Assembly (NCBI GenBank): GCA_039654915.1
Contig: CM077597.1
Location: 92,506,001 to 92,570,000, forward strand
Origin: Aquilaria yunnanensis
Taxonomy: Eukaryota; Streptophyta; Magnoliopsida; Malvales; Thymelaeaceae
Reading direction: 5' to 3'
DNA length: 64,000 nt
Part shown: positions 1 to 11,560 of the stretch, piece by piece
How the letters are laid out: each line of letters starts with the position of its first letter
Position numbering within the stretch: the stretch's first letter is position 1
The notes under the pieces: generated by a model
Told to the model about the DNA's origin: nothing
The model's input: only the letters and a program-made list of their open reading frames with translations
The model's database searches: none
Made by a program: the position numbers and the translations under genes

Positions 1-136
1 CATATATTCAATTTATGAAGTTAATGTTTCCCTTTATTTGATTAGTCATAATTTTAATGTATTTTTAATATTTGAAGTTTAAACACATTTGTTCCATTTA
101 AAAATTCTTTATATTAGGAAAATAATATTAGTATTT

Positions 137-566
137 GAAAAGGATGAGTGTCAAGTGTTTATGTTTTGAAACTTATGTCTACATATCTATATAAGGCTTC
201 CACATTTCTCACATGTGAGATATGGGGGTGTTACAAACTTCTTCCCCCTTTTATATACTCAATGTTGTTGTTGGACTCACTCATATTACACATTCGCTAG
301 CCAAGTAACCTCTCTAATTCATGATCAATCTCGATAGACAGTACATGTACATATCCAGTATGTCACAACATCGCAGTCCTCAGTCAGCTCTGATACCATC
401 TATAATAACTCAAGTCCAAAACCGATGACTAAAACACTTGCCCACATCACATAGGTTATTCTTTGTGAAAAAGATAAATATTACATACTTATATTCTGGA
501 GCTTATGTTTATATATCTACATAAGACTTCCCACATTTTTTTCATATGGAATATGAAGGTTTTGCA
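137..566 (-). mobile_element. TRIM-like miniature LTR element, 5'-truncated (copy A)
   Basis: A fragment of one LTR (137-235, ending TGTTACA) is followed by about 165 bp of non-coding internal sequence and a second LTR (about 401-566). On the minus strand the bases next to the second LTR (387-400, plus strand GCTCTGATACCATC) form a primer-binding site like that for initiator tRNA-Met (TGGTATCAGAGC). There is no coding capacity. The left LTR is cut at the same base (near 'gaaaagga') as in the copy at 9676-45211, so the truncation is older than the segmental duplication. A complete relative is at 8514-9001. Confidence 0.65.
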
Positions 567-587
567 TCTTTAATTTATATGACTATT

Positions 588-599
588 AAACATGTCTAA
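588..599. repeat. LINE target-site duplication, 5' copy
   Basis: AAACATGTCTAA is repeated at 6463-6474 just after the LINE poly(A). The matching unoccupied site, slightly diverged (aaacatgcttaa), is at about 45226-45240. This fixes the 5' boundary of the LINE at about position 600. Confidence 0.8.
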
Positions 600-1174
600 T
601 GTTAAAAGGGTTCCACCTGTTCCTCTCTCTCTCTCTATGAGAGTTTCTCTCTCTTTATGAGAGTTCCCGCTGAAAAAACATTTCAGCTCCTTTCAATATT
701 CGCTTTCAATTCCCAAGTGCTAATGCTTGATTCCTTGCTGATTTTGGTTGCGAATTTCGTCATCAAAGCTGAATAGAAACCCCGAATCAATTGGTTCGAT
801 AACAACATTTCTCTGGAGGGATAGAATCAAGAATTGATCCAGATCGGAGCTCAAATCTAAGAGCATTGTTAGAGTGAAGGTATTGAACAATGCAGATGAG
901 TAGCGATTGAATGGTAGAATTGTTTGGTTGGTAAGATAGGGGCGAAAGAAATATCGCCTTCTTGATTGCTTTCTTGATTGATTACTTGATTCTTGCTCTC
1001 TGTTAGAACTGTGACCGACGAGAGTAGCTGGAAATTTAGGTCTTGCTAACTTTGCAGCTATAGAAGAGTAGATTGCCATAGAATAACAATTGGCATTTCG
1101 ATTGAATGCAGATTACAGAATCGATGGAATAGACAACTGAGGATGATGCTTTCGCCAATCTAAAGTCTGAAGAG

Positions 1175-2317
1175 ATGGAGGAATTAGTTCTGGAGCTTCA
1201 GCCTGATTCGGAAACAGGTGAACAGACTATATCATTAGTTGGAAAAATCATATCGGATAAAAAACTGAATCAGAAAGGAATCATGAATATATTGTTGAAG
1301 ATCTGGAAAACCTATGGAATTCATGTGATTAATTTTCTGGATGACAAAACGGTGCATTGTGTGTTTAAGGAATGGGAAATGATAGATCGTGTTATGGCTG
1401 ATGGTCCCTGGAACATCATGGGAAGTATACTTTCATTACAAAAATGGATGCCAACACAATCTTTGCAGGAGCTAAGCTTTACAGAAGTTTCATTTTGGAT
1501 CCAAATCCATGGTTTGGCCTTGAACTTAATGACTGAGGCGAATGGCAGAATAATTGGTAAGTAGTTTGGCCAAGTGCTGGAGGTGGAGGACCCAGGAAAT
1601 ATGGGAAAATTCTGCAAAGGTTACCTTAGAATCAAGATAAAAATAAATGTGAAGGAGGCCATCAAAGTAGGGTTTTGGCAGAAGAAGTCTCAGGGGTGCA
1701 AAAAATGGATAGCTGAAAAATATGAAAGACTAGGGGATCTATGTTATATATGTGGCAGGCTGGGACATTCTGACATTAGTTGTAGAAAAGCTACACAACC
1801 AGTCTTAATGAGTACTGGTCAGCAGATGTTTGGACCATGGATTAGAGCTGCTACACCAAGGAATACAGAGGATATTGTAAAATCTTTTCCACCAAGGCCA
1901 GAACATTTATTGCCTGGAACCCTAGTGAAACCTGATAAGAGAATAAAAGACATGTATTCTCCATCAACAGCATCCCCAGAGAGCCAGGACTCCCAACAAA
2001 TGCTTATCTCCCGGTCTGGACCACTTCATTCCAACTTGGAGATGAATACAACTTGTCAACTGGGAATAATTCATCAAGGACAAGAGACTGTTAACTCAGA
2101 GGAAATAAATACAACTGGGAATGCAACAGGGACAGAGGAAGATGAGGCTCTGGATATAGTATTTCAGAAAGGGGGCCGCAAGAGAGGGAGACCTCCAAAA
2201 AGGAAAACAGCTGAATTGGAGAATTTGGGGGAGGCAAATGTAGACAAAAAGCTGAAAGAGAGCAATACAACTGAGAATGGGTCTGGTGACTGCCCTTCAG
2301 TCACCTGGGAGCCATGA
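1175..2317 (+). pseudogene. LINE ORF1: DUF4283 / zinc-knuckle RNA-binding protein, one stop
   Basis: The product would be about 380 aa and would act as the nucleic-acid-binding partner of the LINE ribonucleoprotein. The first part (residues about 20-100) matches the DUF4283 pattern of plant LINE and gag-like proteins, including 'DGPWNIMGSILSLQKW'. A CX2CX4HX4C knuckle (LCYICGRLGHSDISC) lies near residue 190, followed by a hydrophilic, low-complexity tail with a basic KRGRPPKRK stretch. An in-frame TAG at 1562-1564 splits the frame, and reading resumes in the same frame. The terminal TGA (2315-2317) overlaps the ORF2 ATG (2314-2316) in an ATGA arrangement. Confidence 0.88.
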
Positions 2318-5300
2318 TTCTTATGAGTTGGAACTGTCAGGGGATAGGGCCAACTCTGACAGTTCAGAATCTTGATTGGCTCCTGAGGAAACACAAACCT
2401 CAGATATGCTTCTTAATGGAGACAAAGAATAAGGAGGAGAAGCTAGAAAAAGTGAGAAGGAAGGCGCAGTATAAAAATGCATGCTATATAGATCCTACTG
2501 GAATGTCTAGAGGGCTTGCCCTTTGGTGGTCTGAGGTTGTCCAAGTTAGGGTAAGTATGAAGACAAAGAATATGCTGGATACGGTAGTTACAGATGAGAA
2601 GAATAACAAAAGCCATATTACTTGGGTGTATGCAGATCCAAGATTTCCTGACAGGAAGAGAAACTGGGAAAGTATAAAAAGGCTAGCTGCCAAAAATTCC
2701 ATGCCATGGCTATGCATAGGGGACTGGAATGATATTGCTGCTCAAAATGAAAAAATTGGGGGTAGGCTGAAAGCACAGGATAAAATTATGGAGTTTCAGG
2801 AAATGCTTCTAAAAACCAATCTTCAAGATGTTGGTTTCAAAGGACAAAAGTACACCTGGTCAAATGGTAGAAAGGAGGGAATAGTCCAAGAAAGAATAGA
2901 TAGAGCTCTAGTAAGCCATGAATGGAGAAGGATGTATCCAGATACACAAGTGTACCATTGTCCAAGGATAGGCTCGGATCATTGTCCCATATCCTAAGAA
3001 CAAAATGCGAAAACAGTAGGGGCAGGAAAAAATTCAGATTTGAGAACATGTGGACTAGAGAACCGGCATGTAGGGAGATTATAATAAAAACATGGGATAC
3101 GAAGGTAGGCAATGACAGCTATGCATTGCAGAGAAATTTAAAAGGATGCAGTAGAGCTCTGAGAAATTGGAGTAAAAGTTACTACCCGAACAACAGACAG
3201 GCGATTGAAGAGTTGAATGTGAAGTTGGTTGAACTACAAGACAGCATTGCACCCTTGGATAAAAAAGCTGAAAACCAGTTAATAAACCAGATTGAGGAAT
3301 ATTGGAGTCGAGAAGAAATGTACTGGCAGCAGAGAAGTAGAGTTGATTGGTTAAATTTGGGGGACAGAAATACTGCCTACTTCCACAATGTGACTATACA
3401 GAGAAGAGCATCAAATAAAATCCTAAAAATTCAGAATGAGAAGGGCAGCTGGATGGAAAATGAGGAGGACATCATAAACATGTTCAAACATCATTATACA
3501 GAGCTTTTTACTTCAGAAAGTCTGGTTGGCATGAATGAAGTTCTTGCCCATGTCAAAGCGGTAGTTCAGGAAGATTTAAAAGAAAATCTCCAAAGGGACG
3601 TGTCAGATGAGGAGATTAAGTCAGCTGCCTTTCAAATGGCCCCGCTAAAGGCTCCAGGACCTGATGGCTACTCAGGAGTATTCTTCCAAAAATATTGGGA
3701 TGAGATTGGGGAAAGTGTCATCACAGCAGTACAAGCATTCTTTACGCAAGGTATCTTTAATACTGCTCTAAATAAAACAACTATTGTGTTTATTCCTAAA
3801 GTTCCACACCCAGAGAAAGTCACACAATTTAGACCTATTAGCCTGTGCAACTATTGCTATAAAATCATATCTAGAGTACTTGTGAATAGATTAAAGAATC
3901 ACATGACAGATATCATCTCGCCTTTCCAAAATGCTTTTATTAAAGGGAGACAAATCCATGATAACATATTAATAGCTCATGAAGTATTTCATTGGCTAAA
4001 ATCAAGAAAAAAAGGCTTAGATTGGAACATGGCCATAAAAATTGATATGGAAAAAGCGTATGATAGAGTAGAGTGGTCTTTTTTGGAAGGTATTATGGAA
4101 AAGATGGGGTTTCCGCCTAGATGGATTAATTGGATTATGACTATGGTTACTTCGGTATCTTATAGCCTTATGATCAATGGAAAGGAAACTGAATACTTCA
4201 AACCTACAAGGGGTATAAGACAAGGTGACCCATTATCACCATATCTGTTTATCATTATTACTGAAGCATTGTCCCAAATGCTAGTAAATGCAGCTGAAGC
4301 TAAATCAGTAGAGGGCATTAAATTGAGCAAACAAAGTCCTGTCTTAACCCATCTATTATTTGCAGATGACTCTCTATTCTTTGGCAAAGCTAGTATCAAG
4401 AATGGTCATCGCCTGCAGCAGATTATTTCACAGTATTGCCAGGCTTCTGGGCAACGAATCAACTTAGGAAAATCTGCTATATACTTCAACCCTAACACCC
4501 CTACTACTCTGCAGGATAAGATTAGCCTATTTCTGAAAATTCCTAAGGAAGAAAAGCCAGGAAATTACCTTGGACTGCCTACTCAGTGGGGGAGATCAAA
4601 ATGCGAAGCATTGGCATTCCTGAGGGACAGAGTTATCAAAAGACTCCAAGGGTGGAAGGAAGCATTACTCTCATATTTAGGCAAGGAAATTCTCTTGAAA
4701 TCTGTTATTTCTGCCTTACCATCATATGCTATGACTTGCTTTAAGTTCCCTAGGAAATGGTATCAGAACATTAACTCCTTAATGGCAAAATTCTGGTGGG
4801 AGGGTAAATCATCAGAATCTAATATTCATTGGAAAAACTGGGATTATCTAACTATGCCAAAGAAAAAAGGGGGAATGAGGTTTAAAGATTTAGAAGCTAT
4901 GAATATTGGAATTTTGTCAAAACTTGCTTGGAGGATTATCACGAACCCTAAAACCTTTTTAGCTCAGGTTCTTGAAGGAATTTATTTCCCAGATGGAAAT
5001 CTGTGGAATGCAAAGAAAGGTCATAATCCTTCTTGGGGATGGACTAGTATTGTAGAGGGAAGGGATTTTTTGAAAAATAATGTTTGCTGGCAAGTTCATG
5101 ATGGTAATTCTATATCCATATGGAATGATCCTTGGATACCAAATATAAGGGGTTTTAAACTTCAGCCGAATATAGACATTCCATTGGATGTAAGAGATAT
5201 GACAGTAGGAAATCTTATAGATCCTTGCACCCACACATGGAAATTAGACAAGATATCAGATCTGATTTCTCAAAAGGAAAAACAGGCCATACTACAGATA

Positions 5301-6419
5301 CCCACTAGCTTATTTCCAGGAATAGATAAGCTAATTTGGCCTTATGAAAAGGCAGGTAGTGTAACAGTGAGGTCAGCCTACAGAATTCAAAAGGACATTA
5401 TTCCTAATACCTCCTCTGCTACAACATCACATCAAATAGACCCTGGAATCTGGAACTTGATTTGGAAGATTAAATGTACTCCCAAAGTCCAGAACTTCAT
5501 GTGGAGAGTTTGCCAAAATGCTGTTGCTGTCCGGATGAACTTAGCAAAAAAAGGTATCAAAATCCATAATAGATGTCCATTCTGTTCTTATGCTGAAACA
5601 GTGGAGCATATGTTATTAAAATGTGAGTGGACTCACTTAGTTTGGTTTGCATGCCTGGATTATAAACCTCAAAACTCAGAAATTCGAACTTTTGACCAAT
5701 GGTTCATTGAAGTATGTCATTCAATAAAGCATGCTCAAGAAGAAAAAGAGATGGTTAGATCTATTATTGCTTATACATGTTGGTTTATCTGGTTGGAAAG
5801 AAATGATGCTGTGTTTCAAAAGAAAAATATTTCTCCTGAGAAAGTTATATGCAGGATCCAAAGAACAGTTGCTGAGTTTCACCAAGCTCAACAACAAATG
5901 GGAAGGAAAAATCACAATGTACACACAGCTGTGGACTCAGAACATTGGAGCAAACCAGTAAGGGGGAGGATAAAGCTCAACGTGGCTGTTTGCAGAGGGA
6001 AAACTACAGGAATGGCTTACCTGATGCGAGACTGGCAGGGGAACTCAATGGGCAATCAGGTGAAGGCTGAAGCTGAAGGCCATAAGGAGGTAGCAGTAGT
6101 TGAAACAATCAGAACAGCCCTCCAGGACATGATGAAGCTGGGACACACAGTAATTGAAATTGAGTACTCAGACAAAAAGACCAAAGCCAGCTTAAAGGAT
6201 AATGGAGACTGGAAAATAGGAGCATTAATGTCTGATATTAAGGTGCTGAAACAGGTTTTCTCCTACTGTTCTATAAAGGAGATTTCATATAAAGCAAATA
6301 TGTGTGCTTTTAGTATAGCTAAGTGGGCAAAAGAGCATAAGAGAAAAAATTGGACAACTTGTCCCTCTTATGTGTATGCCCCTCAGTACTTGCTGGATGT
6401 CCAATTTAAGCCTCCTTGA
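2314..6419 (+). pseudogene. LINE ORF2: endonuclease-reverse transcriptase, one frameshift
   Basis: This is the catalytic protein of target-primed reverse transcription. Bases 2314-2997 encode an exonuclease-endonuclease-phosphatase domain that opens with MILMSWNCQGIG and reaches the catalytic SDHCPI. At about 2990 a one-base loss shifts the frame, and the rest (to 6419) is open. Reverse transcriptase motifs include 'APGPDGYSG', 'QGDPLSPYLF' and FADD (about 4359-4370). A zf-RVT domain with CPFC and HMLLKC follows at about 5490-5660. The C-terminal 150 residues look like the RNase H domain of plant L1 elements, but the expected first Asp motif reads KLNVAVC, so the catalytic Asp seems lost. Confidence 0.92.
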
Positions 6420-6451
6420 GGCTATGGAATAAAATGTGTTGTGGTTGTGCT

Positions 6452-6474
6452 AAAAAAAAAAAAAACATGTCTAA
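6452..6474 (+). other. LINE poly(A) tail and 3' target-site duplication
   Basis: About 14 A residues follow the ORF2 3' UTR, then AAACATGTCTAA, the same 12 bp as at 588-599. An A-run followed by a duplicated target is the footprint of target-primed reverse transcription. Confidence 0.85.
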
Positions 6475-7081
6475 AAAAAGATGTTTATCAATTTATTTAC
6501 TTTTCAAACATTAAATATTTTTATTAAAATCTAAAAGCACAACTTAATATGTGTGTGTGTGTGTATGTTTATATTTGTATATTTATATCTATAGAATAAA
6601 AAGTGCAAAAATATAAAATGACTAAATGTTAAATTATAAGTTATTTGTTTTCCTTTTAGGTATTAGAAACTTATTCTATTTTAAGAAGTTTATTTTCACA
6701 TGGTTAACTAATTATATTATAAGAATAATGAGTAAGAATAGGTTTTCAAAACTCAGTGATGTGAGTATAATTTTTAAATCAATTGACCTCAACCTTTGGA
6801 ACAATCACATTAACTCGATCATATGCTTGCTTTTTTTAATAATGTATAGTTACTATGTCATTGGAAAAATACAATGTTTATTTACAATGTCTATACTTTG
6901 ACATTATGGCTCATATTTATGTCATACTATTAATTTTAAGTTTCACGCTAAGGAGAGAAAATTTAACAGCTTTGATAAGATATTAAAAGTATGACGATAA
7001 AATTTTGATAAGTACTCTAGCATCACAAATAAAAAAAAATTTCAATTTTTTTGTAACCATTGTTACCTATAGCATGTTCTA

Positions 7082-7120
<39 letters not shown>

Positions 7121-7930
7121 AAATAAATAAAAATTAAATACAATTAACAATCTTTTATAATGAATGACACAAATGAGAATAGTTATGATAAAATATTATA
7201 ATAAAAAATTATAAAAAATAGAAAAATGAAACTAATAAGAAATATATCTAAACTAAAGAAATATAAAATTATTATTGCTATTATTTATTTTGAAAAATAT
7301 AATTAGAATTATAGTTAGTTGAGTGGAAAATAACTTAATATTTTGATTCACTTGCAACGCACGTGTTCATATACTAGTATATAAATGTCCACAGTCCCCA
7401 CCATTATTTTTTATTGGATCCCACCATTCCAAATAAAAATCTAGAAAAAAAGGCAAATGCAATATTATCTTCCCAAAAAGGTATTTATTGATATATATGT
7501 ACACACACGAACCTTAAATGCTACATTAGCTTTTGTATTTTATTTAATTGTTTAGTTAACACTCAAATTATGAGTTAGCCTATAGTCAATTAAACTTCAC
7601 AAATCAAGTTAAGTTCAAAATTTTCAAATAAGTCACACTAATCCTTAATAGAAGTGTTAATGTCATCAAAGAAATATATTATTCTCTATTTTTTTTAGTG
7701 TAAAATTATAAAATTTTCCAGGTTTGGGTTTTTTTACTCCAAAAAAATTAAAATTGGCATATTTATAGGAAGTCACCCTTGAAACGTAGGACACAAGGTT
7801 TAAATTTTTTCTAAATTTAACTAAATATCTAGTATTTTACTTAAATATACAATAATATTTATTTTTTAAAATTCATTATTTTTAAAGTTTCTAAAAAATA
7901 GTAAAGGCTTACTTAATTTAAAGTAATTTT
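6475..7930. repeat. Segmental duplication, copy A (right part)
   Basis: AT-rich non-coding DNA is closely matched at 45236-46730, with small indels and shared landmarks: a TG microsatellite (6547-6566 versus 45321-45342), an ATT microsatellite (7083-7118 versus 45856-45883) and a run reading 'gtccacagtccccacc'. Part of it (from about 7520) also matches 49530-50262. I see no gene in it. Confidence 0.85.
7083..7118. repeat. (ATT)n microsatellite
   Basis: About twelve ATT units. The homologous tract in the duplicated copy is at 45856-45883 with fewer units, so it has changed length since the duplication. Confidence 0.9.
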
Positions 7931-8513
7931 ATAATTTACACCTTATAGAAATTTAAACCTTTGGCTTCATCTATACTAATAGGGGCCTCTTAGTGTCAAG
8001 TGGAATTAGAGTTATGCAGTCGACTTAGCCTATTTATTAGAGAGTTATAAGGCTTCATGAATGCTCTAACTTGAAGATTGAAGGTTTAAATGATACATTT
8101 GAAAAAAAATAGATGGTTTTTTTAAAGTTAATTAGTAAAAGATTATTTATTTTTATTTTTTTGAGATTTTTATATGAAACTAATATCATTTGATAACTAA
8201 TCCTATATGTGTATAATAATTTATTGAATAACATTTTTATAGACTAATTGCTATGATTTTTTCTCTTATTCAACATAAAAGATTGCTCAAAATTAAACTA
8301 CACTATAAAAATGTTATTCAATGCATTATTATTATTATTATCATTTATAGTATTAATTTTAGATAATATTGATTCCAAACAAAAAAAATAAAAACATATT
8401 TGGATTAATCTGACTTAATGATAAATGAATTGGATCTTTATCTTAATGGTTAGGTTTAAGCATTTTTTTTTGTTGATGTTCTATGTTTCAATCCTTTTCT
8501 TACAAGTTAGTTT
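7931..8513. other. AT-rich spacer, nothing recognisable
   Basis: No open frame, RNA gene or repeat is supported here. Homology to the copy at 45236-46730 fades at about 7930. Confidence 0.6.
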
Positions 8514-9001
8514 TGCAACGACTCAAGTTTAGAACCAGTCAATGGAACACCTGCCCATACTACATGGGTTATCATTTGAAAAAATATTAATGCGAGTTCC
8601 TTGTGCTCTGGGACTTTAGCCTATATATTCATTTAAGGCTTCCCACATTTCTCCCATATAGGATAAGTGGGTGTTACAAACTTCCTCTTATATGGTCAAT
8701 CGGATTGTGGTTCCTTAGACTAGCAACCTCTCTAATTGGATTACCTGGCCGCTAATCCAATATCAGCCCAGTAGATGATGCATGTGCACGCCCAATGTGT
8801 TATATCATCATGGTCTCGGGTTGGCTCTAATACCATCTGTAGTGACCTAAGTCTAAAATAAGTCAACGAAATATCTGCCCACACCACATGGGTTATCTGT
8901 TGAAAAAGGTTAAGTGTTAGTGTCTGTGCTCTGGAACTAGAGACTATATATCCACATAAAGTTTCTTACATCACTCTCATGTAAGATATAGGCGTGTTAC
9001 A
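8514..9001 (-). mobile_element. Complete TRIM-like miniature LTR retrotransposon (488 bp)
   Basis: Two related LTRs, 8514-8678 (165 bp) and 8838-9001 (164 bp), flank about 160 bp of non-coding sequence. Read on the minus strand, each LTR starts TGTAACA and ends in CA. The primer-binding site beside the LTR at 8838 reads GATGGTATTAGAGC, close to the initiator tRNA-Met type, and a purine-rich AAGAGGAAG tract precedes the other LTR. The flanks agt tt (8509-8513) and tgttt (9002-9006) are a possible 5-bp duplication with one mismatch. With no coding capacity it must have moved with proteins from another element. No 5S rRNA-like stretch is apparent, so it is probably not the Cassandra family. Confidence 0.72.
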
Positions 9002-9540
9002 TGTTTTATATGCTAATAATTGTTTGACCTACACAAATTTTTAATTTTTTTAGAGCCAATCAAATCTTAAAAGTTGTTTAAAAAATTAGAAATAATTTTT
9101 TTAATATTATATATCATGGTTGAAGCTCATAGCCTAGAATTAGTTTTGGAGTCATTAAAAGATAAGGTTAATAATTTTATTTTGTATTTGCAAGTTTTTA
9201 TTTTATCTAAGATTAAGAAAATTAAAAATTTAGAGGTTTATATGTTCCAAAACTAAAATTAAATTGCATATTTTTATATCTTGACTACAGGTTTTGACCA
9301 TAAAAGGGATTATACGACAAAAGAAGAAGTTGGAGGACATATGATAAGTTTTAGTAAAATAAAAAACCATGTTGGATCAAAATTTTATATATTTTTATCC
9401 AAAATATGATTTTTTTTGTGTTTATCAATTTTTCATTGTTGTAATATTGAATTCCTATACTTTCATATTTGGCATTGATACACAAAATTCTTTAAACATG
9501 AAACATATTTTAAGAATTTCTAATTTTTTAAAAATAGTAG
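9002..9540. other. AT-rich spacer, nothing recognisable
   Basis: Short open frames on the plus strand are AT-rich, lack recognisable motifs and are what is expected by chance at this base composition. Confidence 0.6.
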
Positions 9541-10042
9541 CATTATATTCAATTTACTAAGTTAATATTTTCCTTTATTTGATTAATCATAATTTTAATG
9601 TATTTATAATATTTAAAATTTAAACACATTTTTTTCATTTATAAATTCTTTATGTTAGGATAATAAGATTAGTATTTGAAAAGGATAAGTGCAAAGTGTT
9701 TATGTTCTAAAACATGTGCCTATATATCCACATAAGAATTTCCACATTTCTCTCATGTGGGATATGAGGGTGTTATAACCCTCCTTTATTTACCCAATTT
9801 TCTTGTTGGGGTCACTCGGATTGCATGGCCCTTAGCCAAGTAATCTCTCTAATCTAGGATCAATCCTGATAGACGATGTTGTACATACCTAGCATGTCAC
9901 GTCTTTGTAGTCCCGGTCAGCTCTGATATATACCATCTGTAATAACCCAAGTCTAATACCGGTTAACAAAACACCTACCCACATCACATGAGTTATCTTT
10001 TATGAAAAGGATAAGTGCTAGATACTTATGTTTTGAAACTTG
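9541..10042. repeat. Segmental duplication, copy B (left part)
   Basis: Matches 1-566 along its length. The copy is cut at 10042 by retrotransposon G1, resumes as 23217-23241 between G1 and G2, and continues at 45149. Confidence 0.85.
9676..10042 (-). mobile_element. TRIM-like element, copy B, split by G1 and G2
   Basis: It has a truncated left LTR (about 9676-9776), an internal part, a primer-binding site with a 4-bp TA insertion (about 9922-9937), then a right LTR starting TGTAATAACCC at 9938. That right LTR is interrupted at 10042 by G1, resumes for 25 bp at 23217-23241, is interrupted again by G2, and ends near 45211. It is the counterpart of 137-566. Confidence 0.7.
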
Positions 10043-10891
10043 TGATGCCCTCCAGCATCTCTGTTTGATGACATGGTGAACTCCGAGGGAGCTTCCGAGG
10101 AGGGGGGACGTCTTGCTGAGATATTCCCCAGGTGGGAAAATACCTGAAAGGCTCAGAAAAAAGGGTTAGGAGGTCCCCGGGGTGCTTTTCCGGGGAGGAG
10201 CCTCCGACGCCCAAGTTAGTGCCCTGAAAGTGAGTAAAGTAGGAACACTAGAGGGGTGTAAGAGCTGGCCTGTATAAGTTTTCTGCTATGCGCGAGGGCT
10301 GATCGCAGGATCCTTTGCCAAGTCCTATTTCCCAGTATTTATAGAAGTACCTGGCCCGTTCAGATCTTGACACGTGTTCGGTCGGATTCTCTCTGTGCTT
10401 TTTGGGCGTAGGGAACAGGTAGCCGTTTGTAGGCTCCTGGTTTTGTGGCTGAGATGGGACTTGGACGGCGTCAGCGCGTCAGGCCGCCGTTTCAGGTGGC
10501 GTGCGGGCTTCCTGTCAGAGGCTCCTTAAATGTTCATGCCGTACTCCCGAGGTCCTTTGGGCGAGGTCGCCCCTTGGAACGGACGCCCTTCCTCGGGGAT
10601 CACGCTGGTGGCTCGGGGAGTTTTCTAGCTCTGGAGTTCTGTCTTCGGGGGAATCTCTCCTGCTCTTAGTAGCTGGCTCTTTGCTCCCGAAGACGATATG
10701 TTCGGTTTCCCGAGGGAGTCAGCAACACATTTAAATGATCCTGGCGTTTCAGCCGAAGTGCTTACTTCGTTGTGCTCGATTCCGCTTCTGCCGAGGTCGT
10801 TGGCAATGCTTCTTTCCGAGCTACGTTAGGTTCCCTAGACAAACCTTCGGGGAAGTATGTACTGGAAGAGGCGAGAGCCCTTCGGCTATCA
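10043..10891 (-). repeat. G1 3' LTR
   Basis: 849 bp; on the sense (minus) strand it begins TGATAGCC and ends GGGCATCA. It carries a TATA box (plus-strand coordinates 10336-10343) and an upstream CACGTG G-box near 10370. The twin is at 22363-23211. Confidence 0.93.
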
Positions 10892-10905
10892 CAGGCCCTC
10901 CTCGA
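10892..10905 (-). other. G1 polypurine tract
   Basis: On the sense strand GAGGAGGGCCTG lies directly upstream of the 3' LTR, the expected place for plus-strand priming. Confidence 0.65.
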
Positions 10906-11175
10906 AAAGCCGAAGTGGAAACTTCGGTTTGTTCGCTTCCTGAGGGTTTTTCTTTGGGCTTTAAGCGTAGCACTTGTTCCGAAGACAAACCTTTCGTCCG
11001 AAGACGTAAGCTTTTCTACCACAACCTGTCTGTTGGTGTCTTCGAAGTAACCTGCTTTCCAGCTTTTTATGTCCGCGCCACGTCATGTGCCAGGAATAGG
11101 TGTGTCAGTCTGGAACGACGTGCCTGAGGATGATAAGTGTCAGGATACGCATCCCCCTTTTGGCGCGATGGTTGA

Positions 11176-11318
11176 CACGTGGCAGCCAGTCATTGGTGGG
11201 GATTGTGCTGTAACGGCAGGTGCGCCTTTTTAGGCACAAAAGAGCAGTTATGGCGACGTTTCGCCTTTGCAGAGCACTTATGACGCCGGTTCGCCTACCT
11301 CCCTCGGCTTATATATAT
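11176..11318 (+). promoter_or_regulatory. Promoter of the G1 antisense gene: G-box and TATA
   Basis: CACGTGG (11176-11182) and TATATATA (from 11310) lie 134 bp apart, start to start, 251 bp before the ATG at 11561. The same pair occurs at 135 bp in G3 (27377, 27512) and 135 bp in G2 (44015, 43880, minus strand), although the stretch between the LTR and the G-box varies from about 263 to 471 bp. The promoter drives transcription opposite to the retrotransposon's own mRNA. Confidence 0.65.
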
Positions 11319-11560
11319 GCTTGTTCCGTCATTTGTTCTCTTTTGCTTTTACTTTTGCTCTGGTTTTCCTTCTGCTTTCTCCTGCTTTTCGCGGCGGTTC
11401 TTTCTCCTGAGCTTTTTTTCGGCCACCTTTCACGACGGCGTCTTCACACACAGATTTCGGCAAGAGTTTTGGTGGGTTTTGATTTCCAGAACTCTTTGTT
11501 TTTTCAAAGTTTTTCCAAAGTTCGTTTTTGCCTTTTTCCGAGCTCATTTTTCAGCCAAAA

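Larger units (their letters stand above)
1..599. repeat. Segmental duplication, copy A (left part, up to the LINE insertion)
   Basis: The AT-rich sequence here is closely matched at 9541-10042 and, past the nested retrotransposons, at 45149-45240. Both copies begin with a run resembling 'tattcaatttat', share the same truncated TRIM, and lead to the same spacer. The match continues beyond the LINE at 6475-7930. Bases 1-136 hold no gene that I can see. Confidence 0.8.
600..6462 (+). mobile_element. L1-type LINE retrotransposon, nearly full length
   Basis: The element is about 5.86 kb with a pyrimidine-rich 5' UTR of about 575 bp, ORF1 (1175-2317), ORF2 (2314-6419), an AATAAA-like signal (about 6428) and a poly(A) run (6452-6465), bounded by a 12-bp target-site duplication. 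ORF1 has DUF4283 and a CCHC knuckle; ORF2 has an AP-type endonuclease, reverse transcriptase, zf-RVT and an RNase H-like tail. This is the architecture of plant L1 elements. One nonsense codon in ORF1 and one frameshift in ORF2 make this copy inactive, but otherwise the frames are long and open, so the insertion is fairly young. It sits in copy A of the local duplication and is absent from copy B. Confidence 0.93.

Noticed and set aside
720..1079. Minus-strand open frame of 119 codons in the LINE 5' UTR
   Set aside because: It has no recognisable domain and the region is the untranslated leader of a plus-strand LINE; best explained as chance.
10445..11127. Plus-strand open frames across the G1 LTR (also at 22765-23432)
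   Set aside because: They sit in the LTR and change frame between copies; LTRs of this class do not code apart from the gag start.
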